DNA of 64,000 nt from NCBI RefSeq assembly GCF_030704535.1, contig NC_081821.1, forward strand, positions 6,339,001 through 6,403,000, read 5' to 3'. The position numbers and the translations under genes are program-made. This DNA is from Vitis vinifera. Its lineage: Eukaryota; Streptophyta; Magnoliopsida; Vitales; Vitaceae. The notes beneath the pieces are model-generated. The model was not told the DNA's origin and did not search any database. It saw only the letters and a list, made by a program, of their open reading frames with translations. Below, piece after piece: positions 46,343 to 57,686 of the stretch. How positions within the stretch are numbered: the first letter of the stretch is position 1; the number at the start of each line of letters is the position of its first letter.

Positions 46343-49300
46343 CTAATTTACAGCTTCAAAGAAAAGAACCTGAGGTTGCAAATGTCCTCTTTCACACATG
46401 GTAAGAACATTGTCCCAGCTACCAATTACCTATACATTCAATATGAAACATAAAACTCAATCCAACAGCATAATGATGGAAGAGCGATTTAAAAAAAAAA
46501 AATCAGAATAAAAAGGGGCTTTTTACCTTGACTGTTTTATCATCATACATAACCCACCGTTCATGCTCATGACTATAGGCAAAGCAATGATAATGTTGCC
46601 CATAATAGCATACCTGATTACACAAGAAAAATTCAGGTTAAAGACAATGTGGCAAATAGATGCCTATCCAATAATATATACATTTGTCTCATACACTATG
46701 GGGATGGTGAGAAGAGATATATTTTACATCCTAGAGGGGCTATAATTGGAGATACCATTGTTTCTGGTACAGAAGTTCCTATAAAAATGGGAAATGCCCT
46801 ACCTTTGAGTGCGGTTTGAACTATTGATTTACGTAATTGGAAGTAACCAATTAGGTTTACGACGAAACCTAGAAATCGATCAACAGACAATTAAATGTCA
46901 AATTTTCAGCATATATGTAGTGACAACAAAGACATCACTACAGAAAACCACTGACAAAGACAAGTGTGAGCCTTAAGGTCAATCAGCTCTCTCCAAATTC
47001 TTGGTATTAATTAGAGCAAAAGAATCTCAAATCACTTTATAGCCATCATTCTTTTTTTTTTTTTTTGAAAGGGGAATTTTTGTCCTCTTTGGGACTTAAC
47101 CTGGCACCTTCCACAAACTCTCCCAACTCTTCACCGCTTGAGCTAGCCCTCAAGGGCTTATTTCTATCAATCTTTCAACAATACATATATATACAGACAG
47201 TGGTAAACAAAAGACTCAAGTTTTATAATTCACAGAAACCACAACACACAAAATTCACTTATTTGAACATTATATTGAATTCTTCTAATCTATCCATACC
47301 ATTTTTTCTTAAGATGGAAAAATCAATCTTCTTAGTGGACATTCAAAGAAAGATCTTGATAACTATCGAAGAGATTTAATATCAATATCTACATCAAAAA
47401 TATTATATTTGAGGTTTATTGCAGAATCATACCACTGAAACCAAGCAATATCGGTTCTTTGGATCTAGACCACGATAAAGGACACTGACATCTATCTCAG
47501 TATTCAGTGCTGCTAATGTTGCTGTTATGTCATCAGCACTCTCACATGTATTCTGCCAACCCAAAACTGCAAATATGTAAAGCAAGTTTTGTGAGTAACT
47601 ACTGAACAAAAAAGTCAAAGATCTTCCAACAACTCTGCTTCACCTATTGTAAAAACATGTGGTGGAGTTGAGAGAATATGATGGATATAGTTGAACTTCC
47701 CACAGCCACCAGCCTCAGGATCACAAGCTAACTGGTGATTCATTTCTACGAGATTCAATAGCTCATCAAAGGAGCTTTCTGCACACATAACCTGAATGGT
47801 GCACGAAGAACCTTGAGTTAACAAGAATAAATTAACTCAAAAGGCACAAAAGAACTCAATCACTTTCAAAATTAGTATTGTTGCTGTTAAGAAATATGCA
47901 ATTGAACAAAATACATTACAAAGACGTACCTTCATTGTTCGCAGTGCACTGGCATTGATATTATGAAAGAAGGAAGTGTACTTTAGATGCCTAGACTCTA
48001 AACTACAATTGTAGCAATTCATTCGCTCAAAAATGTCCATTCCAAAAAGAGAATGTGCAAGACAAATGCTGTTTGCACAATCCCAAGACCCCATGCAATT
48101 GCTTTCCACTGATTCAGTATCAGAAATACTGGAAGAAGAAGTGAATGACCGATGAAGGCAGTCAAATATTACTCCCAGCACTTCAGAAGCATCATTCATC
48201 TGTGCCTGTACATATTAGCCCTTCATATTAGAGAGATCCCACTATCTAAATTTATAGAATATATTAAAGAAAAATATATAAATTTAATTCCAAGTTTACT
48301 TAAAAAGCAAGGGCACTAACAAAATCTGTAAATTTACCTCCTGGAAAAAATTACTATCTGGATATAGATTGCTTAGAGCAATCCTCAGAGCAGAAGGGGC
48401 AACTGCTTCTCGTCGTGTATCTGTAGATGCTACGCTCAGGGCAGTGAAAATTTCATATAATGCACACACAACGCAAGGATCTCCGACGTGAACATGCTCT
48501 GATGTTGATCTCCCCAAGAACTCATTTCGAAATCGTCTTAAATGCCACAAAGACTGAGTTTTCACAGGAGGAGCACAGGCCAGAGCAGATATTAAAAAAT
48601 GAAGTGCATCAATAGGAAAGGTAAGAAAATCGAAAAAGTTTTACTAATGGTATAACAGTAACCTGTATGATTACATTCAGAAAACAATTGTATTCACCCA
48701 CTTCATTCTTCAGCCCAGTACCCAACATATCTGCTCCAGACATATTTTTAATTACCACGTCATCTGGTGAAAGACCAACATCATCCACTTCATGAGACAT
48801 CCTTTGTGGCATTCTTAAACTTGAAACCAGGGGTAGTTTCTGATGTGCTTGATATGCATCTGAAACATAAATACATTGTCAAACCATGGCAGATAATCCA
48901 CAACTACTTCAAGGAACAGGGAAGAAGAACTAATCGCTCAAGATGCTAATAAATGCACTAATAGGGGAAAAGCATTGCAACTTGTGTAGGGTTCCAACCT
49001 CAAAGGCTATTCAGAATTTTAAGTTAATTTGTGTAGGACACTACAGTGAGATTAATTGAGGTTGAGGCATCAGCCAACTTGAAAAAACTAATCTATTCAT
49101 TCAGTCCTCATGTGTATGTTATTTCTGTATATATGGACATTGAATAGTTAATAGAAACAATCAACATAGGGGAGTTCATACTCGTAACAGTAATTCATTT
49201 ATGCTATTGACTATTTACTTAGAGTCAACCCCCATCCCATTCAGTTAATGACATAAATTTGCAAGATTAATATAACATGAATTATGAATATAACAACAAT

Positions 49301-52300
49301 AGAAGAGATTTACCAAGGCTTTGACGTACGGCTTGTTTAAGGTCTGCTTGGAATCTTTCCTCATCATCCTCCTCTGCTTGTAACTGTCTTAATGTCTTTG
49401 TTCCATTGTCTCCCAAATGAAGATTAACTAATTTTAACCCAAAATAATCCATGATCATATTAGTTTCATACTTGACAAATAGGATCCTAATTATAATGTT
49501 TAGACATCTTCTTAAGATATAGGGATACTGGTTGGTCCAGTCCCCAAAACCACAAACCTAACATTCATCAGATCCTCAAGTGGCCCCTCTTAGAAAAGGA
49601 GGGGTTAATTTCCATGTAAAGAAACAATGATGATATTAATTTAACACCCCAAATTAAAACCAATGTAATGGACTATGTAATCAGAACACATCATGCAGAA
49701 AGTGGCTTACAATGATGCAAAGCCCGTCATTGAAACACCAATGAATGAAATAAGACATATCTTTAACCTGCCCTCTTTAGCACTTTAGCCCCTTGTAAAA
49801 TTGCTAAAATCATGGTAATAATAAGCGGTGCATGCATTAGTCACTGGAAAAAGAGGCATGCTAAAATAGAAATAGCAAGACATGTAAGCCAATAAGGTGA
49901 TATAAACGGCTTTGCCTATCAAAAAATAAAGGTGATATAAATGACTCATTGAATACACCATTTCTGCAGAAGCTCCAAAGCAAAGCATAAAATATTCTTA
50001 CTGAACCAAAGAATCAATTATTGAAATCCTCCCTTCTACAAACCCAATTTTTAAATGTGAAATGAAATGACATAGTCAGATATTCCCCTTTTATGAAGTA
50101 AGGAGTTTGTGAAAAGGCACAAATTAATCAACAAGATAATACAGCAGATGACCACTTGTTATCTCACTGTCACCCAATAAGAGGTGTGGTAATAGGGCAT
50201 GGTAGTCAGGTTAGGCCCTGTTTAAATTGGCATTTTGGAATCCCAAAGCTCTAAACCCAATAAAAGGTTTTGCATTTTATAAGAAGAGCTGCTGGCTTAA
50301 AAAAAGGAGGTCAAAATGGGAAAAAACAATGCTTCTTCTCGTGGAATACATTTTTTGAATTATGTGAAAGTTATTTCACGTTTAATGTAACTTTATAATA
50401 CCAAGATTGCCCCTTTAAAGCCAAAACCAAGCAACAATTCTAAATGAGGCCTCATCACTAAGAACATTTGTCTAATTTCAGCCATTGATCATCTAATGCC
50501 AGATGAATTAAGTGGTTACTCATCCTAAAGGCTGGGGTTAGATAGATTTAAATTGGGTAGTCTACTATTTTGGCTCTGTGTTCGAAAGTTTTAGGTGCAA
50601 GAAACATCAAAGTCCATGGAAAAACAGGCATAGCTTAAACAGACAGCATAAATTAGACCTCCAAGTTAGCAGAATAACCCGAGGTATGTTATAAACCTAA
50701 GCTCACCCCTAGCTCTAGATCCTCCACCTGAAACCAGATTCTACATGACCTCTAACCCACACTTGTTGCACTAGCTTAGGTTGGGTTGGCCAGAACATAT
50801 CAGAAAAAAGGGATAGGCCAGGTTAGTTTGGAGAAATTTTTGTGCCGTCAAAACCAAATAAAATGGGTATGAGGCAAAAACCGAACAGAGGGAGAAAGAT
50901 CTCAGATTCTACTTGGCAATAGAAAATGGTGTAACAATACTCCACTGATTTAACAAAGAACAAGAAAGATCATAGAGTGAGAAAGGAACCAAAAATTTGA
51001 GTGACATGGAGAGGCAGAGTTTGAGAGGGAGTTCCTCTCTATGCACAGAACTGGGCGCACAAGCAGCATTCATATCTCAGAACAGATGCAAAGGATTGGG
51101 TTCAACTTAACAAGGTTGGAATCCCATACTTTTGCTCGCAAACTAAAGTCAAAACCAACTGATCAAAAAAAATTTATATTTATAAATAATTTTTTGATAG
51201 GCAAAAAGATAATATTTAGAAAGCGCCAAAGTAAAAGGCACAACAAAGTGCACACAATGAATACATTTGTTGCCAAAAAAGGCAAGCAAGAGGAAAAATG
51301 AAGAAGCAAAAAACAAACCTCTCTCCTTACTTAGAACTAATCCTTTATATTTATCAATAGCTAAATACACACACAAACAAAGGCATAGTTCAGGTACGAA
51401 ATTAGCCCAATACTGGAAATTAATCTCACTCTCAATTGAAGTAGGGGTTGAGTCTTCCCAATCTATACTATAGTTTACCCAAGTTTCAATTTGAGCTCTG
51501 GTTGTATAAGGATGAATCAACTAAGTTTGAGATAATATAGATAAGGACGGCATTATCAAATTGAATGGTTATCACCCCATCATATCCCAATGTATATTAC
51601 TTTCAGCTTAGAGCTTCAGTTTTGGTAATTACCCACCAGAAATTTAATGCACCTCAGAGGCATTCTACCCATTAATGCTTAGAAAAGAGAGTGGCAATGG
51701 CCACACCATGTCCCAATGCATATTTTCTTCAGTTTAGTGCTTCAGTTTAGGTAATTTCCCACCAGAAAGTCAATGTAGCTTAGAGGCATTCTACCCATTA
51801 ATGATTTAGAGAGGAGAGTTCATGCAGGTTTGTTTTTTTTTTCATTTTTCTTTGTTCACCAAATAAGAGCATAGGCAACTTAAGTTGATGATGTAAACTG
51901 ATTTCCCATGGTGAATTTAAGACTAAGCACAATATTTTTGAATCACCTTAGAAGAGTTCGAAGAGCCCTAACATGCACCCTTCTAGGCAACCATGAATTC
52001 AACTTGGCAACAATTGCATTAGAAACGCTAAAATGTAGCGCAAATGTCAGATGTCTTTGACAAAATGGAGCAAAATAGTAAACAATGACATGCTATATTT
52101 AAATAATAAAAATAAAATAAACATAACAATTGTTTGGGGGGCAAAAACTTCTAAAAACTTACCTCCACTGCCATGAATTTTAATTTGCTCTTTGACGCGA
52201 TCTTCAATATGTGAAATCCCCACTTCAACGTTTTCCTTTCCAGATGATACAGCCTGATACTTCCCATCGATCAATTTGGTGGAATTCTTTTGCCGTTTAG

Positions 52301-55300
52301 TTTTTCTTCCTATCCGCCGCTCAGAAAGCAAAACACCATCCACTGGACTTCCACCATTAGGTAAGCCTGCACATGAAAGATGATTATAAACACAGTTTCC
52401 AAGTATCAGTCCATCCAAATTATATGGTCTAACTACAAGACTGCTAACCTTGTTCAACTTTTGCATGATACTGACTGGGAGTGCTTCTAAGCCTCTGATT
52501 AGCAGAACTAGTAATTGAGTCAATCAGCACTGTAGTACCATCCATAACATCCCTAGGCATGCCATCAAAACTGTTTGGGAACTGGCTCTTCTGCATCAAA
52601 GTTCATTAAGGTGCAAAATCATAAGTTTTCCCTTGACACTTGAATGAGTATGGAACTTTCTCAACCTCCAAATTAAGCATCAAGATATCCCTCTGAGAAT
52701 ATTCTCCAGCATTATTTTCATAGTTCCAATTATCCATAGGAAATGGATTTCTTAGAAGGAGGCACCAAATCCTTATTCCAACTAAGTTACAAAGAATTGG
52801 CACATTGTATGCTTACCTGCTTAAAATGTTCCAATTGTTCATGTGCATCATGCTCATCAGCACTAGGATTTAAGTAACCACCAGAAAATCCTGTCACCAC
52901 CTTCTCTGGAATTATTCCAGTTGTTTTCTTACGTTGCTCAGCCAGGTGCTTCTGTTTAGCCTCATTCTCAATTCGTCTTTGATACTCCAAAGTTTCTTCA
53001 AGTTTCCTTTCCTCTGCTTCAAGCTCAATCTTTCGTCTAAGTTCCTCTTCTTGATGTTTTGAATTGTCATCATTCACGGAAACAACAGGCTCAGAGTCTG
53101 GATGTTCACCATCAGATGCAACTGGACTAGAACTGCAGCAAGACATAAATCAAAAGCACATCAAGAATATTTAATAACCAAGGGTGAGATATTTTAAAAA
53201 GAATGTGTTAACAGTGTGAGCTTGCATCGCGAATGTAAGAGGGAGACATACTCCTGTTCAGTTGTCACATGATGAAGAACGTGCTGCTCGCTACCACCAG
53301 TACCCTGAAAGAGTAAGAAAATATTGACATCATATCCTGGATTCAAGCATAAAGAAGCTACTAGCCCAGTATAAGAAGCAAGAGTCAGACACATTGTTGA
53401 AACCTTTGAATCCTTCATTTTCCTATACTCTTTGCCTTTTTTCTTTTCTTTTGTCTTGTCATGGTTATGTCTTGAATTATCACTTCCCCCAATGGCACTC
53501 TTTTTGGAATCAAGTGCAAGTTCTGCTAAAAATGCTTCCCTTGCAGCATCAGATTTCTGTGTGGCATCTTTCTCAGCCAGATCCTCCAAGTGTGCCTGAA
53601 AAAGGGAGATTAAAACCAAAAACACGTAAACTTGGACCAGAAAATGGTGAGGCAGAAGAGACAAAGTTGAACTTTTTAACACAAACCCGCATGAATGATT
53701 TCAATAGAGGCAATATTATGGACCGATAATCAAAGGCAGACACAGGCTCAAGAGTAAGCTCTAACTGCTGCATCCCAGTAACATTTCGCATGATTCTTGC
53801 ATCAATTTTGCTCAGCTGCACAACTGAACAAGTTAGATAGAAAAGCAAAACCATCTCATGCTTTTGTTTAGAAAGTGCATGTAGGACCAACAAAACAAAC
53901 CTCAACAGATAACTGTTCTTTCTGTCTCTGAATAGCAACTTCTATGCAAGCATCCATTTGATGCAGAAAGTCCTTTGATCTCCAATCATCATCCTCACCA
54001 GATTCCAAGTCACAAAGATGAGAGGTAACACCATTGTAATGTTCCTCATATCCAAACTGATTCATATTCAAAGATTCTGCTTCTTTTAAAACATTTATTA
54101 CGGCATCTAACTCAAATCTATTGCTGATGAGCATGACTTCATTCTCACTCTCCCTAAGTTCTTCACGTCGCTTCCTTAAGACAGACTCAAGGCTTCGACT
54201 ACCAAAGTCAGTGACATTCTCCCTCTTTTTACCTTCTTCAAGACACAGATCTTCCACAGCTTGCAATGCTTCCTCGTAGCTTAAATGCTCACATTTTCTC
54301 TCGCACAAGCTCTGCAGGTGGTAAAATTCCTTCTCCAGCATCTGTAAAATCTCCATTCCTTGATTGGATTTCTCCTCTCTTATACGCATCCATGATGCCA
54401 ACTGTTCCACACTTGAGGGACCTGTAAATATCCAGGACAACAAAGAACCTCCATCAGGTTGAACCCCATTTTCATTGCAAATGATTGGAGAAGTTTCTGT
54501 AGCAGCATCATCTGTGACAGCAACATGACTTGCAGTGGAGGTATTTTCGGTTGGCAGTAAATGCTCATCCAAAAGAAGGCATGAAGCATCTCCATTTAGG
54601 AGAACATTCTCTTTGATATCAAAATCCCGATTGAGACTATTTGCATCATCCATGGCACTGCTTGTTTTATCCGAAGATCTAGCTAAACCACAAGCATGAG
54701 AAAGCTCCTGCAAGAATTTAAGCAGTTTCCTGAGTTGGGAAGCTCCCAAAAAGCATATGCACGTAGGTGTTTGGTCCACACCATAGTTTAGAAGCTGAGA
54801 ACCAGAAGCAATACCCTGCAGCTCATCCGTTGTAAATTGCATCACCTTGCTAAGATGGCTCCCAGCTAGACACTTATGTTTAATAAGCATCTCAAACAAC
54901 ACATGAATCTTTTCAAGTAGTTTAGCACGCTCAGAATCATCAGCTAGTGGCCAGCTATTGGCAAGCAAGTATGCCTTGGACCCCTCATTCCCATCACATT
55001 CTCTGCTACCCTGGTTTGGAATCTTATCAGAGTCACTCTTCACCAAGTTTCCACAACTGCAACCATCGCCTAACATCCCCTTTTCAGGGGAAGATTCCCA
55101 TGCATCTTTGAAGCAATCAATGCACTCCTCTGTATTGTTCCCTGTGTAAAATTCATCAATAAGTTCATTTTGTTGACATTTTGATTCATTTTTCAGCATT
55201 TTAACTGCAGCAGAGATATCCAGTGGTTTCCAAGAACAATTAACAATCATCTCAATCCACTCATTGTCAATGTTTTGGGGCAAAACAGACTGCATTTTGG

Positions 55301-56567
55301 GTAAGAGGTTCCCCATGTGCTCCTGCACAACATGCTGCATGTGCAATTCTGAATCTTTAAATTTCTCACCACAACGGCAGCAAACCCAAAACTTCCACAC
55401 TTTATTCACTTCTACAAAAGACAAAGCTTCCGATAACACTCCACTTGCCAAGCCATCCTTCACTGAACTAAAATGGGCCTTAAGATCGCTAATCCTGATT
55501 TTAAGCAAATCTTTCCTCATATTGAAACTCATTGAATTCCAATATGACCTAACCCTAACCTTTCTTTCCACTGTAGACCCAAATTTCCGGGCATTCTTCC
55601 GTCGCTCTCCCACTCTCTGACCAGGTCCTGAAGATGTTTCTGATGCCTTATCAGTCCTATCTCCCTCACTTTGTGATTGAGGCGCATCTGACTTCTGCTG
55701 CAATAACCTAGCTGCAGCCACCCGGACTTCAATCTCCTTCCTCCGTTCTTCCTGTGTCTTAGTTGCCTTCTTGATCTCATTAGGCCGCTTACTTTGCACC
55801 AACCTCACCTCCATGGGGTCTTCCGAAACCCTCCTTATTGGAATCAACCTAAACTTCTCCTCCCCATTTCCAAGATTCTTCATCCAAGTCGAAATTGATG
55901 CAATGTTCGATTTCTGAATAAGAGACCGCAACTCATTCTGCACATGCCCAATCCGTGCTTCCACTGTTGATATCTTCTGCTGGCTCTCATCCTGCAAGCT
56001 TTCCTTTGCAGGATCAACCGGACTGTCAATAGACAATGCCCGTTCACACTCATGCACCACCTCTTCATACTCCTTCCCCTCACTCGCTGCCTCATAGAGC
56101 AAATTGGCATAAAAATGAGCAAACTCAATGGAATTCGGTGACAGCTCCACCGCTTTCTTAGCAGTCTCAATGGCATTCTTCAAATGCCGCTGCTTCGCAT
56201 TGGGATCATCAATAATCGACGCTACCTTCACACACACAGTCCCCTGAACTCGGTGAATCAACGCCGAGTGCACAGAGTTGTCGTGGCGAACACTCAACTC
56301 CTTCATGATTCTTAGGGCTTTGTTGTGGTTCCCCCGGCGGAGGGCGGTCAGCGACCGCTCGCATTCCAGTTTGATCGCAGAGTAAGCCGAACCCTCCGAT
56401 TCGACCCCCGTTACCATCTTACTCTTTTCCGAACTGTTGCCCACATTCAGATTCAGAGATTGTTCCGCTTCAGCCGAGTTGGCGCCATCTCCCCCGACTG
56501 CGGCGCCCCCCGGCGACCCCTGCGACCCCTTTGAGCGCGGAGCGAGGTTTCGCTTCTTATGCCCCAT
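46343..56567 (-). CDS. Ubiquitin carboxyl-terminal hydrolase-related protein (DUF627-DUF629-UCH)
   Basis: Fifteen exons: 56567-53901, 53815-53687, 53595-53404, 53304-53252, 53132-52817, 52590-52449, 52366-52163, 49409-49314, 48859-48663, 48553-48338, 48205-47930, 47791-47644, 47566-47433, 46613-46527, 46429-46343; about 1647 aa, every phase consistent. Order: basic N-terminus ([12 protein letters not shown]), helical TPR-like DUF627 (about 75-190), DUF629 with a C2H2-like finger ([17 protein letters not shown], about 393-415), coiled-coil and charged linker (about 990-1080, [15 protein letters not shown]), then a C19 peptidase fold. The Cys box reads [18 protein letters not shown] (Cys about 1325) and the His region [11 protein letters not shown] (about 1594-1604) with WVMYDD after it. 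Arabidopsis relatives At3g47890/At3g47910 are described as UCH-related. The core Cys and His are present, but the usual GNTC context is changed, so activity is uncertain. Intron 7 is 2.75 kb. Confidence 0.94.
47051..47160 (-). mobile_element. tRNA-derived SINE in intron 13 of the UCH-related gene
   Basis: Read on the minus strand it starts near GGGCTAGCTCAAGCGG. TAGCTCAAGCG (47145-47135) fits the A-box consensus exactly, and GGTTAAGTCCC (47101-47091) is a B box lacking one base. An A tail corresponds to the T run at 47052-47066 on the plus strand. Size and arrangement fit a plant SINE. It lies in the 819-bp intron between the exons ending at 47433 and starting at 46613, in the sense orientation of the gene. 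Confidence 0.8.
51585..51836. repeat. 126-bp imperfect tandem duplication in intron 7 of the UCH-related gene
   Basis: A unit starting TCCCAATGTATATT at 51585 is repeated as TCCCAATGCATATT at 51711. Both continue through a GCTTCAGTTT run and CACCAGAAA to GAGGCATTCTACCCATTAAT. Confidence 0.85.
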
Positions 56568-56870
56568 CTGTATATTCTACAACAATCCTATTGGCATGCA
56601 TATGAGAGAGAAGAGTAGATAGACTTACTCCGTTAGATAGAGAACACGAAGCGCCAAGTTGGGATTTTGTGAGAGAGCAGCACTTGCCAGTGACGGTGGT
56701 GGTGCCGGAGACAGCCGATCGGAGATAATTTCTATGTACAGTGTTCTCTCTCCCCCTTTCTCTCTCTCTCTCTCTCTCTCTCTGAAGCACGCCTGCCCGA
56801 GAAAGGGTGAGGCCTGACGAGAAAACGAGATTAAAGAGAAAGCCACTCTTTATATCTATATTTATATTCA
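56568..56870 (-). promoter_or_regulatory. Leader and core promoter of the UCH-related gene, with (TC)12
   Basis: On the minus strand a TATAAATATA box lies around 56867-56855, about 290 bp upstream of the ATG. Between it and the start codon the plus strand carries a TC run at 56759-56783, which would be a GA repeat in the mRNA leader or initiator region. The transcription start is not fixed by sequence. Confidence 0.45.
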
Positions 56871-56879
56871 CACACACCT

Positions 56880-57686
56880 CTAATCAGACCCCTAATTTCC
56901 ACTACACAACTTTTTTTTTTCTTTTTCTTTTTATCTCTTGATTTTCACTTTTGTAGATTTTTATGTAACTTCATAAATATATAAATTATTTTAGACCCAT
57001 AAATAAAAAACCAAAAATGGAAATTTCAGAATCACCCTTTATAGTAAGCTCTATTCACCCGATGTATGAAGGGCAAAATTAGGATGAATAAGTGGCCTTA
57101 AATTATAATCCACTCTTTATGGTCTTAATTTCCCAATAATTTAAAATTTTGATTTAGGTAGCCCTATATTTAATACACTCAAAATACATTGCTTTTTCGT
57201 TTAGGGAGAATGATGATTTGGAACTAGAGGGTCGACAAGAGTAGAGGAGAGAGAGCTCCCAAAGGCCAAGAATAGACGAAACAACAGAGAAGGGAAAGGG
57301 AAATTGCTGGCTGTGAATCTGACATCTGCAGTTGGTGAAGCTTGTCATAGTTAGGTGGTTTCTTTTTTAAGTTATGACCAAACCTTCAAGACCAAGGTTA
57401 CCATCTCTTCAATCTTTGCATTACCAAAAACTAAGCATTCAATGTAAACAAAAACCAGAATACATGAAGAATCAGTTGGAGCTCACATGGGGTTGTAAAT
57501 TTATGAATGAAAAACTGTGTGTTAGGGTTGAGGAGTAGAAAGGCTGGAACTGTTACTTATAACAACAATTTTGAGATAGCAGATAACAACAGCTTCATAA
57601 GAGTTCAAACTAATGCCTGAGGCAACCAAAGTTCCTCTTCTTTCTTTCACAACAAAACTGCAATGGTGGTGCGACAACATTGCCTT
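56880..57686. other. Intergenic DNA between UCH-related and PPR-SMR genes
   Basis: The left part is AT-rich. The right part (from about 57,480) is probably the 3' UTR of the minus-strand PPR gene. A small minus-strand ORF at 57154-57348 has no recognisable similarity. Confidence 0.5.

Noticed and set aside
52047..52523. 158-aa ORF as a separate gene
   Set aside because: It is exon 7 of the UCH-related gene plus read-through into the flanking introns.
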